Source: CBDCYH01 sp965224105
Lineage (GTDB): Bacteria; Bacteroidota; Rhodothermia; Rhodothermales; JABDKH01
Length of the DNA stretch: 64,000 nucleotides
Direction of reading: 5' to 3'
NCBI GenBank assembly: GCA_965224105.1
Contig: CBDCYH010000001.1
Location: forward strand, 124,001-188,000
Position numbers and translations under genes: made by a program. This document shows positions 28,649-36,578 of the stretch, in pieces; within the stretch, counting starts at the first letter, position 1, and the number at the start of each line of letters is the position of its first letter. Below the pieces are notes generated by a model, which saw nothing but the letters and a program-made list of their open reading frames with translations, was not told the origin of the DNA and did not search any database.

Positions 28649-30163
28649 GTGGAGCTCGCAACGCAGGAACAAGTGACTGACTTCTCTTCATTTATTACAA
28701 AATACCGGGAGAAGCTCGCCGAGGTCTACGCGGGTGCTCCCTGTGCTACTACTTTCGACGAGCGCCATTGGCCTCGGTCGATAATCGAAGAGATTCAGAA
28801 AGCGAATCCTCTGTCTGCATTTACACCCACCGAGTACGGCGGGCGGGGTGGACATGTCTGGGAGGCGCTGTCCATGCTGGAGGAGTCTTCGTATCAGTCG
28901 CTGCCGTTGTCTCTTACGTTTGGCATAAACGGGGCTCTGTTCATACAGCCAGTTGCCAAGTACGGTGACGACGACATGAAGCGGCGGGTTTTGCGCGACT
29001 TCATGGTGAACGGTAAGCTCGGTGGCTTGATGATCACCGAACCGGAGTACGGCTCCGACGCGTTGAGCATGCAGACGCATTTTGTCGAAGAAGGGAATTC
29101 CTATCGGGTGTCGGGGACTAAACACTGGGCAGGGCTTACAGGGATGGCTGATTACTGGCTTATTACGGCCAGGCAGAAAGATGAACGAGGTCTCGGTCGG
29201 GACATTCACTTCTTTGTCACCGAGTCGGCTGTACCTGAACAGGAAATAGTAGTCGAGGAATACTATCCGAGTCTCGGCTTGTACATGATTCCCTATGGTC
29301 GGAACAGGATTGAGGTTCGCGTTCCGAAGTCGAACAGGCTGGTCCCTGAGTCAACAGGTGTGCGGATGTTATTGGACACCCTGCACAGGAGTCGGACTCA
29401 ATTCCCGGGAATGGGCATGGGATTTTTGCGTCGCATTTTTGACGATGCCCTCGAGCATTGCAAAACACGGAATGTGGGCGGCCAATCGTTACTGAATTAC
29501 GACCAGGTTAAGAGTCGGCTTGCAACTATCCAGGCGTACACAACGACGTGCGCTGCGATGTGCGCTTTCGCCAGCGAAAACGCTTCACTTGATAAGAATC
29601 TTGCCGCGGATGACCTGTCGTCGAACTCCATTAAGGCAGTGATTACGGATCTGATGCAACGTGCGTCACAATCCCTGCTGCAACTGAAAGGCGCTGTGGG
29701 TTACAGATTGGATCGCAGGGCTGGGCGGGCGGCCGTTGACTCAAGGCCCTTCCAGATTTTTGAGGGTTCAAACGATATTCTCTTTCAACAGATCACCGAG
29801 GCGGTGGTCAAGGCCATGCGCCGTAAGAAAGAAACCAATCTGTTTCGGTTTCTGTCGTCTCACAAACTGACCAAGCGTGCGTCAGGTTATCTCGAGAAGG
29901 CGTTATCGTTCGACATAGATGCTAATATGCCGCAGCGGTCGTTGGTCGAACTGGGTCAGGCATTGGGCCGATTGGTTTCTATGGAGTTTGTCGTCGAACT
30001 CGGAGAGAGGGGCTTTAGACCTGATCTGGTATCGAATGCCCTGGCGACTCTCCGGATGGAGGTGGAAGCCCTGTTGGCCGGACTCGACAGATTGGTTGAG
30101 CGCGCGGTGAGCGAAGACAACGTCGAGGGCGCGCGGTGGCAGGACTATTTGGTAAAGGGTTAG
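28649..30163 (+). CDS. Acyl-CoA dehydrogenase family flavoprotein
   Basis: A 504-residue protein with the three-domain acyl-CoA dehydrogenase plan. YGGRGG in the N-terminal domain, LGGLMITEPEYGSDALSM (FAD/substrate contact), GTKHWAGLTGMADYWLI and FQIFEGSNDILFQQITEAVV (FAD-binding C-terminal arm) are clear. The last about 110 residues extend beyond the usual domain, as in larger members. The usual catalytic Glu at the FEGSND-preceding position is hard to place, so the exact reaction is open. GTG at 28649 is the first start after an in-frame TAG. Confidence 0.85.
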   Translation: MELATQEQVTDFSSFITKYREKLAEVYAGAPCATTFDERHWPRSIIEEIQKANPLSAFTPTEYGGRGGHVWEALSMLEESSYQSLPLSLTFGINGALFIQPVAKYGDDDMKRRVLRDFMVNGKLGGLMITEPEYGSDALSMQTHFVEEGNSYRVSGTKHWAGLTGMADYWLITARQKDERGLGRDIHFFVTESAVPEQEIVVEEYYPSLGLYMIPYGRNRIEVRVPKSNRLVPESTGVRMLLDTLHRSRTQFPGMGMGFLRRIFDDALEHCKTRNVGGQSLLNYDQVKSRLATIQAYTTTCAAMCAFASENASLDKNLAADDLSSNSIKAVITDLMQRASQSLLQLKGAVGYRLDRRAGRAAVDSRPFQIFEGSNDILFQQITEAVVKAMRRKKETNLFRFLSSHKLTKRASGYLEKALSFDIDANMPQRSLVELGQALGRLVSMEFVVELGERGFRPDLVSNALATLRMEVEALLAGLDRLVERAVSEDNVEGARWQDYLVKG

Positions 30164-30270
30164 ACGCGCGGCTTCTGAGAGTCCACGTACAGAGTTGCTC
30201 CGAAGTGCGCGGTTGAATCCCTTGGCTTACCTTGATTGATCCCAAGCCAACCTGAAGACTGCAAGATTTA

Positions 30271-31794
30271 ATGCCACTGATCCGCTCGGATATTGTCCCA
30301 CCCGGACGCCTCTCCGTGTTCGGACTGTCGTTGTTGGCGATACATGTCGTCGGTATGGTACTGGTCGGATTTTCCCGGCAACAATTGCCCGTGCTAACAG
30401 AATTGGCCACAATTGCGGGCGTGGTCGCCATTCCGCTTTGTGCCTGGAGTTTATCTCGATGGATCGACAGAGCAATCAAACAGTTGTCCGTCGCTGAATT
30501 ATTGAAAGTCCTGCTGCGCATCGTGGTGGCTGTCCTGGCAATCGCCCTGTTGCCAGTCTATTTTCGCATTCTTAAGACGTTGCCACTGCCAGTTATTGGG
30601 CGCGTCCTGGAAGTGGCTACGGCAACGCTGTCGATTGCAGTCTTGTCGGGGATGGTCCTGCTCGGTTTCGGCGTTGCCGACTTGCTCTATCTGCTCACGA
30701 AGGGAATCAGAAAAATATCCACGCGGCTGATGTTGCTCGTACTAGTGGCCGCGCTTGGCACGTTCTTCTGGCTCACGTTCCTTGGATTGCAAAGCCGCGC
30801 ACTTCTTGGTTGGGCCATAGAGCAGGGTCACCTGGTAACTATTTTTCACGAGATACCTTGGATGGAGAGATTGTCACGAGCCTGGGTGGGCACGTTGGCA
30901 GGAGCGATCTCGCTGGAGCTTCCATTCATCATCATCATGGCCTGGCGCTTTGGGCGGAAGGCCACCTCCGACATTCGCGCTCTCAATCATGGATTTGCCA
31001 GGGTGTCTGCAGGCATCCTCGACAAGCCCGTGCAGGTTGATGGATCAGACGAGATAGCGGAAATGCAAAAGGGATTCAACAAAATGCTCAACGCCGTTCG
31101 CGAAAGGAGATTTCTGGAGACAGCGTTCGGCCGATACGTCTCACCACACATTCTGGAGAAGCTACGCCGGGAACCGGACCTGTCCCAATGGGAAGGTGAA
31201 AAGGTTCAGGCAACAATTCTCTTTTCGGACATTCGGGGATTCACCGAGCTGTCTGCCAAGTTGGCACCGGAATCTGTAATTCGGTTACTCAACCGGTACT
31301 TCGCGATAATGATCGATGTGGTTAGTCGGTACGAGGGGTACATCAATAAATTTGTTGGTGATGCCATAATGGTAATTTGGAATACTCCGGTTGATGACTC
31401 CGATCATGCGGAGCGCGCCATTATTTGCGCGGCTGCAATGCAAGAAGCGTTGGTTCAGGCTAACGAACAGGATTCGTTCGATGGTATTCGACTGGAGATG
31501 GGGATTGGTATTAGCACGGGCTACGTCATCGCCGGAAACCTTGGAAATCAGCAGGTTGCCGAGTTCACAGTGATAGGGGATGCCGTAAATGTTGCCAACA
31601 GGGCTTGCGCAGTTGCCAAGGGCGGTGAGATCGTGTTGACTCGTCAATCATTTGAGGCTGCCACTGCGGGGCACGGGGACTCGCGGATGCAACGGCAGAT
31701 TCGTTGCGACGATCTTGGCGAAGTGGAACTGAAGGGAAAAGGATTTACACCGTTGCTACGACTGGACAGGACGGATCTTGACCACCTGATTTAA
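30271..31794 (+). CDS. Membrane-bound class III adenylate/guanylate cyclase with HAMP domain
   Basis: A 507-residue protein: about six membrane segments (15-225), a HAMP-like linker (about 230-285, DEIAEMQKGFNKMLN), and a class III cyclase domain (about 305-480). Metal Asp residues are in FSDIRGFT (about 318) and KFVGDAIMVIW (about 360); FTVIGDAVNVANR (about 431) holds the purine-specificity position. The Lys in INKFVGDA and the Thr in FTVIGD favour ATP, so cAMP is the likely product. The N-terminal membrane part is not a sensor I recognise. It probably converts a membrane signal to a cyclic nucleotide. Confidence 0.88.
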   Translation: MPLIRSDIVPPGRLSVFGLSLLAIHVVGMVLVGFSRQQLPVLTELATIAGVVAIPLCAWSLSRWIDRAIKQLSVAELLKVLLRIVVAVLAIALLPVYFRILKTLPLPVIGRVLEVATATLSIAVLSGMVLLGFGVADLLYLLTKGIRKISTRLMLLVLVAALGTFFWLTFLGLQSRALLGWAIEQGHLVTIFHEIPWMERLSRAWVGTLAGAISLELPFIIIMAWRFGRKATSDIRALNHGFARVSAGILDKPVQVDGSDEIAEMQKGFNKMLNAVRERRFLETAFGRYVSPHILEKLRREPDLSQWEGEKVQATILFSDIRGFTELSAKLAPESVIRLLNRYFAIMIDVVSRYEGYINKFVGDAIMVIWNTPVDDSDHAERAIICAAAMQEALVQANEQDSFDGIRLEMGIGISTGYVIAGNLGNQQVAEFTVIGDAVNVANRACAVAKGGEIVLTRQSFEAATAGHGDSRMQRQIRCDDLGEVELKGKGFTPLLRLDRTDLDHLI

Positions 31795-32147
31795 TTGTTC
31801 CTAATCTCGCCCATTTCAATGGACCGAGCTGTTTCCAGTAAGAAATTTTGTCTAGCGGTTTCACCCTTGTTGTCATCGCCCTCGACGTTTGGATCCTTTG
31901 CAAACCGCTTCCCATTGGCTCCTTTGAGCCGTAGGATCAGCGAAAGTCGGAATGTTTTCATTCTGTATATTGTGACTAACTGCATTTAATATGAAGGATT
32001 GCGCAGGTTATGCGTGTTAATGGATGAAGACGCTTACTGCAGACACCGTATTTGTTCGCCCGCTCAACGGATATACGACAACTTTTACAATGCTGGGGAT
32101 TGAGCGAGCCATCGTGCCCATCCGCGAAAAGTGTAACTGGTAAGCTC
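31795..32147 (+). other. 353-base gap with no firm gene
   Basis: Both strands carry an open frame of about 56-64 codons at 31791-31989, and neither has a convincing ribosome site. The minus frame (ATG at 31961) reads MKTFRLSLILRLKGANGKRF and is more charged and protein-like than its complement, so a small minus-strand gene is possible. I see no tRNA or terminator. The AT content appears higher than in the flanking genes. Confidence 0.4.
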
Positions 32148-32741
32148 ATGAGTCGACTGCTACTAGCGCTTGCCCTCCTGGCGATTGCATCAACGACTAC
32201 CACAGCCCAGACGGCGAAAACCGAGGACCTTGTCTTTTTTATCCCGGATGGGCAATCGATGAGGCTTGGAATTACCCCAACCCTAAGACGAATAACAAAT
32301 ACATTTCCGGACAGCTCACGCTATACGGCATCCGCTGAAGAAAACGGCTATGTCCGGTTACGGTCAAATACAGATATTTTCGGCTATATCGCGATCGAGG
32401 ACTTCAACCCCGTAGTTTACGACGAGTCTGTTCATCCAGCCGCAGCCATCCTTGATCGTTTCGATGAGCGAGAAATGTGTTCAAGGTTGAGGCCAAGCGG
32501 TGCCCAGGAGCGGTTCGATGCAGATCCCGCACGCTTTAGTTTCCTTGATCCGGATAAGGACGGAATTGTCTGCGAAATAGTGGGCAATACTCGGAAGCCC
32601 TTCGACTACGTGGGGACGAAGACCAAGTCGCGATCGTCTTTCGGATCAAGCCGAACGTACCGACGAGGACCGCGAGGTGGTTGCTACTACATCAACTCGA
32701 ACGGTAACAAGACTTATGTTGACCGTTCGAAATGTCGGTAA
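32148..32741 (+). CDS. Secreted protein with SH3b-like, Excalibur-like and C-terminal GGCYYINSNGN motif
   Basis: About 197 residues. A signal peptide (MSRLLLALALLAIASTTTTAQ) is followed by an SH3b-like stretch (about 25-85, ending NGYVRLRSNTDIFGYIAIED), then an Excalibur-like calcium-binding motif FLDPDKDGIVCE (D-x-D-x-D-G with CE), and a C-terminal GPRGGCYYINSNGNKTYVDRS with a final Cys. This C-terminal signature recurs at the ends of secreted nuclease-like and small envelope proteins. No catalytic domain is visible. It probably works outside the inner membrane. The ATG at 32148 was chosen because it begins the signal peptide. Confidence 0.65.
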   Translation: MSRLLLALALLAIASTTTTAQTAKTEDLVFFIPDGQSMRLGITPTLRRITNTFPDSSRYTASAEENGYVRLRSNTDIFGYIAIEDFNPVVYDESVHPAAAILDRFDEREMCSRLRPSGAQERFDADPARFSFLDPDKDGIVCEIVGNTRKPFDYVGTKTKSRSSFGSSRTYRRGPRGGCYYINSNGNKTYVDRSKCR

Positions 32742-32745
32742 GCCC

Positions 32746-32966
32746 ATGGCGCAAATCTTCTACGATGGGATCGGATTCCGAATCTTGACGCTTGAGGCAA
32801 GAGAAGGGGATGGTCTCGGGACGAGCTCGCTGCCAAAGTAGGATTGACCTGGAGAGAATTGCAGATGATTGAAAAAGACGACGTGGCTCCTTGCGAGAAA
32901 GCAGTAGATGATCTTGCTTCAATCCTGAAAGCAAACGCTAAAGTCGAATGGCCAAGCAATTACTAA
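32746..32966 (+). pseudogene. Frameshifted XRE/HTH-type regulator fragment overlapping the nuclease gene
   Basis: Frame 1 from the ATG at 32746 reads MAQIFYDGIGFRILTLEARE and soon meets a stop; a second frame (from about 32796 to the TAA at 32964-32966) reads RGWSRDELAAKVGLTWREL then QMIEKDDVAPCEKAVDDLAS and ILKANAKVEW. Joined, they form an XRE helix-turn-helix: IGFRILTL then RGWSRDELAAKVGLTWRELQ is the standard helix pattern. A one-base loss near 32796-32810 explains the break. No start codon precedes the second frame. Its end overlaps the next gene by 19 bases, suggesting the two once formed an operon. A base-calling error is the main alternative. Confidence 0.65.
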
Positions 32967-33823
32967 CCGACCCGATAACGGAAACAGATATCAGACAGTA
33001 TCTTGAATCTGAGTCTGATTTCCAGTTCGAGCTCAAAGTGCTTACAATGCTTACCGACCGGGGATTTGAATGTGACCACGGCGGTACTTATACGGATAGT
33101 ATAACTGGCAAACTTCGAGAGTTCGACATTCGTGCGATAAAAAAGCGCCAGTGTGAGCCCAACCCAACTGGGAATTACAAAGTGGAGAAGCAGCTACTTT
33201 TGGCAGTGGAATGCAAGAATATTCAGCCCAACTATCCTCTACTCGTCCACGCAACCACCTCGGACGCAGAATCTGAAAAGCATTGCTTGGTATGGAACGG
33301 TCATAGTAAACCCGGCGTGTCCCAAACTTCAGCTACGACTATCTGGAGATATGAGCGAGACTCCCGCTACCACAGATGCGTTGTCGGTCGCAACGTGGAA
33401 CAAATTGGAAAGACTAACGACAATCGATTCAACGCAGCAGACCGAGGTGTATTTCCAAAGATTTCGCAGTCGCTAAGTTCTGCTGAAGATCTTGTCAAGC
33501 GTAGCCTGCGTCCAGAGCACCGAGAAGGCCCCGATAGCTTCAGGTTTATATGCCCGATCTTGGTCATTCCGAATGGAACCCTGTGGGAGGTCACCTACGG
33601 CGCGAACGGTAATAGAGATGACCCGAAAATGGTTCCAGAGGTTCTTTATTATGTCGGCCGACATTTGGAAGCTTGTGGTGGAGATGACAACGATCACCAT
33701 AAATACTTGTTATCACACATCCACATCGTTTCGGTAGACACCCTAGTGGGTCACATCGATAGACTCATGGGCGGATGTCATGAAGAGTTCTGGTATGACT
33801 CATTTGAAACCTTGGACTCATAA
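32948..33823 (+). CDS. Candidate PD-(D/E)XK-type nuclease, uncharacterised
   Basis: A 291-residue soluble protein with no family I can name. Its N-terminal third looks like a restriction-endonuclease-like core: E in FQFELKVLTMLTDRGFECDHG, D in LREFDIRAIK, then an E-x-K triad in LLLAVECKNIQPN. That E-D-ExK order and spacing is the usual PD-(D/E)XK pattern. The remaining ~190 residues are unrecognised, with a hydrophobic strand around FICPILVIPNGTLWEV. It overlaps the HTH fragment by 19 bases. A nuclease role, perhaps in defence or DNA repair, is inference. Confidence 0.55.
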   Translation: MAKQLLTDPITETDIRQYLESESDFQFELKVLTMLTDRGFECDHGGTYTDSITGKLREFDIRAIKKRQCEPNPTGNYKVEKQLLLAVECKNIQPNYPLLVHATTSDAESEKHCLVWNGHSKPGVSQTSATTIWRYERDSRYHRCVVGRNVEQIGKTNDNRFNAADRGVFPKISQSLSSAEDLVKRSLRPEHREGPDSFRFICPILVIPNGTLWEVTYGANGNRDDPKMVPEVLYYVGRHLEACGGDDNDHHKYLLSHIHIVSVDTLVGHIDRLMGGCHEEFWYDSFETLDS

Positions 33824-33875
33824 ATACTGGTGTGAGCAAAGAGATTCGCGACGAGTAAAAACTGAAGCATAAAAG

Positions 33876-34541
33876 ATGTCAAAAAAGGCCCAAACACTAC
33901 CGCCTGACTACGTTAGGGATGGAGCACTTATTTTCGAGTTGGAAACGGCCATCGGTTTGGCGAAACTTGGGCTCTCGTCTCTTAACTCCGCTCGAAACCG
34001 CGACTATCACTACCATGTCATACTTCTACTTTTATCCAGCGCCCTGGAGAGAATGTTAAAAGTCATGATTTGCATTGACCACAAGCGGTCAAAGGGAGCA
34101 TTTCCAACGACGGTTGAATTGAAGAAGCTCGGACATAATCTCTCAGGGCTTCTCGATGTTGTAACAGAACAATCTTTCTTTGGCAATGCCTGGCTACGGA
34201 CAGTAGCGGGTCGGTCCGACTATGACTTTCTTAAGGGAGATCTTTTCGCAAACCAGATCATTCCGATTCTATCTCATTTTGGGCAAGGTGGTCGCTATTC
34301 AGATCTAAATGTTGTTGCTGGTGAAATTCCCGCCGACCACCCTGTCGAAACATGGATGAGAAAGATGTCCAATCACGATTTTTCTGCGCGGACGTTTGAG
34401 AGAGCATTTCGTGCTTTTACACGGTGGTTCACGCTTGGCGGAGGTGCACCGGAGGCAAAGAAGTTGCAACCCGTGGTGAAGGACTTTCTGATTCTTAGAG
34501 ATGAACAGCTTGGCACGATCAATTGGACCCTGCAAACTTGA
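33876..34541 (+). CDS. Uncharacterised helical protein, possibly HEPN-like
   Basis: A 221-residue soluble, helix-rich protein I do not recognise. ALERMLKVMICIDHKRSKGAF and KLGHNLSGLLDVVTEQ resemble the helix pair and Gly-His segment seen in some HEPN-type proteins (AbiV-like), but the R-x4-6-H RNase motif is not clear. It starts 52 bases after the nuclease gene on the same strand, so it may belong with that unit. Neighbours suggest an accessory or defence role; this is a low-confidence inference. Confidence 0.35.
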   Translation: MSKKAQTLPPDYVRDGALIFELETAIGLAKLGLSSLNSARNRDYHYHVILLLLSSALERMLKVMICIDHKRSKGAFPTTVELKKLGHNLSGLLDVVTEQSFFGNAWLRTVAGRSDYDFLKGDLFANQIIPILSHFGQGGRYSDLNVVAGEIPADHPVETWMRKMSNHDFSARTFERAFRAFTRWFTLGGGAPEAKKLQPVVKDFLILRDEQLGTINWTLQT

Positions 34542-34667
34542 TTGGGCATGCGCCCACAGGGCTGAAACTGTTTACATCAGGCTTGAATTGGGCGATAATG
34601 AGTCGATATTAAACAAACAAATCTTTTTGTCGTACCATTACAAATGAGCACATTCCTGTGGGGAGCC

Positions 34668-34907
34668 ATGAGTTCATTAGACAAATCCTTTAAGTTCTAC
34701 TTGGCACATCAGTCGGAACTGGTTGAAAAATACAACGGCAAAATCGTTGTCATTGAGGAAGAAAATATCCTCGACTCTTTTGATTCCTTTGAGGCCGCGT
34801 ACGCCTGGGCCGATAGTAAGCGCCTTCTCGGTAAGGTTCTCATACAAGACGTTGCACCAGGTGAAGAAAACTATACCCATACATTCAGCAATGTCATGGT
34901 CTCCTAA
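34668..34907 (+). CDS. DUF5678-like small protein, coupled to the retropepsin-like gene
   Basis: A small protein, 79 residues from the ATG at 34668 (an in-frame ATG at 34644 would add eight). HQSELVEKYNGKIVVIEEEN then ILDSFDSFEAAYAWADSKRL fits the pattern of DUF5678: an E-L-x-x-K-Y-x-G-K opening, a strand, then a helix. I recall this family as often next to clan AA aspartic proteases, and here a retropepsin-like gene follows directly. The stop overlaps that gene's start as TAATG. Function is unknown. Confidence 0.6.
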   Translation: MSSLDKSFKFYLAHQSELVEKYNGKIVVIEEENILDSFDSFEAAYAWADSKRLLGKVLIQDVAPGEENYTHTFSNVMVS

Positions 34908-35500
34908 TGGAGAAGTACTGCTTTTCGCAATACATGACTAACAGGGCTCGAGCTCTAATTATGACAGCCCAGGTCTCAACGCCTTCCGCTGATCAGCCTT
35001 TTCCTGACAAATACAATGCAATCTGGGACACAGGAGCGACAGGCACTTGTATTGTCGAACACGTGGCTAGGAAACACAATCTGCCTGAAATAAATCGGAT
35101 AAAAATTAACGTTGTCGGCGGTATCCGGATCGTTCCAGTGTTTCTAGTTTGTTTCGTTCTTCCAAACAACGTCAGGACTCCACCGCTAAAAGTGTCAGCT
35201 CCAGATAAAATCGCGGGAGGTGACATTCTAATTGGAATGGATATCATTACGAATGGCGACTTCGCTGTGTCGAATGTCGGGGGAAAAACTCTGTTCAGTT
35301 TTAGAATGCCGTCATGCAAATCAGTTGATTTCTTGCACGACCAAAGCTTAGAACGACTAAAGCAATTCAGACAAGCTTGTCGAAATGGCCGGCAAGTCGT
35401 TGTCCGCAGTAAAATGACGCAGCGAGATAAGAAAGTGAAATTCGTAGTCGCGGAAAAACTCGTTAAATCTCGAACGCACGTTCTCGTATCGCTAGCGTGA
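34907..35500 (+). CDS. Retropepsin-like aspartic protease candidate
   Basis: About 197 residues. The DTGAT motif at Asp41-Thr-Gly-Ala-Thr in AIWDTGATGTCIVEHVA matches the active-site D-T/S-G of clan AA retropepsins, followed by an Ile/Val-rich strand, and GGDILIGMDII supplies the later hydrophobic-hydrophobic-Gly motif. One D-T-G per chain means it would act as a homodimer. The C-terminal ~60 residues are basic (RSKMTQRDKKVKF) and may bind nucleic acid or another protein. The start overlaps the upstream stop (TAATG), so translation is coupled. The substrate is unknown; it may process its partner or a host protein. Confidence 0.72.
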   Translation: MEKYCFSQYMTNRARALIMTAQVSTPSADQPFPDKYNAIWDTGATGTCIVEHVARKHNLPEINRIKINVVGGIRIVPVFLVCFVLPNNVRTPPLKVSAPDKIAGGDILIGMDIITNGDFAVSNVGGKTLFSFRMPSCKSVDFLHDQSLERLKQFRQACRNGRQVVVRSKMTQRDKKVKFVVAEKLVKSRTHVLVSLA

Positions 35501-35621
35501 ATCCCGCAATCGCTACGATTGCAACTTGCCCTACTCCAAAACGGCTTCCTCATACTCTGCCAGGAGTACGCAAAGTTAAACAGTTGGCCGGTTTTGCCGC
35601 CCCTTTCCGCATTTGGTAGTA

Positions 35622-35852
35622 ATGGTAGCCGAGTCGACGAAAAGTGGCGACACGGATGGCTCCCACTCATCACCTGTCGAAAATGGAAAAGACCCACCGC
35701 CCAACTGCACGGAGCCAGTTCTGGTTTCTAACTCAAGTACGGACGCGAGCATTATTCCGATCTCAAACCTGAAACCGTCTAACCCCTTTTCTGAACAAAA
35801 TCTTGAAGCATCAGTGGCGTACCAAAGAGGCAAATTTCGCATATCTAGATGA
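35622..35852 (+). CDS. Small uncharacterised protein, possible
   Basis: An open frame of 76 codons (MVAESTKSGDTDGSHSSPVE) rich in S, P and N, with no recognisable fold. Its TGA shares four bases (ATGA) with an ATG at 35849 that could start the DM9 gene, which supports translation, but composition and context are weak. The 393 bases between the retropepsin-like gene and the DM9 gene's preferred ATG hold nothing else I can support. Confidence 0.3.
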   Translation: MVAESTKSGDTDGSHSSPVENGKDPPPNCTEPVLVSNSSTDASIIPISNLKPSNPFSEQNLEASVAYQRGKFRISR

Positions 35853-35893
35853 TAATGAGACCACGGACACCTCGAATAGCAAGAGAGAATCGT

Positions 35894-36460
35894 ATGACAC
35901 CACAAGAACATATCGCAAAAGTTGAAGAGCAAATTGGCAGAGAGTGGAGCAAGCGATGCCATAAGCACTCTTTCCCGAAATCTTTTCCTGCAGGCAAAGA
36001 AGCCGATGGCAGGCTTCTGTACATCTCACAGACAAATCACACCACAATTGCCGTTGGCGTGACAATTGATCCTATAACCGGGATTCCCGGGATCTCGTAT
36101 GACCGGCACTCGGCGGGCTGGCATCTTGGAAAGGCCGGAGTCCATCTGGCGATAGGGATGACCTATTCTTGGGGCGGTGATGAGTACAATGGAGAATATC
36201 ATTGGGTTTTCAGCCCTCAAGACCCAGAGGACTATGAATGGATGGAAGGCGTTAATGGGTCGTTTCCTCCCAACAGCGTAAAGGGTTGGAATGGCAACGA
36301 GAATCAGCGTATTGCTCGCGGTATTTGGAATGGCGGCGTTCATCCAGGCAAGCTAATTCCGTCCAGTGGCGCCTGTTACATTGGTTGGGGAGGAAAAGAA
36401 ATCGGTTTATCGCGCTACGAAGTCTTGGTTCGAAAACGGCGCGAGCGAATTACTGGTTGA
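35894..36460 (+). CDS. DM9/DUF3421-domain protein
   Basis: About 188 residues from the ATG at 35894 (an upstream in-frame ATG at 35849 would add 15 residues). The C-terminal half has RIARGIWNGGVHPGKLIPSS then GACYIGWGGKE and the ending YEVLVR, the classic DM9 repeat pattern W..G.v.PGK..P....cYIg.gGKE...YEVL. DM9 domains are best known from insect and mollusc lectin-like proteins and natterin toxins, and bind mannose-type glycans in several cases. The N-terminal part is not recognised. The bacterial protein may be lectin-like; function is inference. No signal peptide is evident. Confidence 0.62.
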   Translation: MTPQEHIAKVEEQIGREWSKRCHKHSFPKSFPAGKEADGRLLYISQTNHTTIAVGVTIDPITGIPGISYDRHSAGWHLGKAGVHLAIGMTYSWGGDEYNGEYHWVFSPQDPEDYEWMEGVNGSFPPNSVKGWNGNENQRIARGIWNGGVHPGKLIPSSGACYIGWGGKEIGLSRYEVLVRKRRERITG

Positions 36461-36578
36461 GAGAAGTTATTGTGTTTCTTGGCAGAATCAGCCAACGCTG
36501 CTGTTTTGTAAGCCAATCTGGACAATGCTGGTCGTTTGCGTTGTTGTGAATATCGCGATCCTTGTCGTATAGAGGTCA

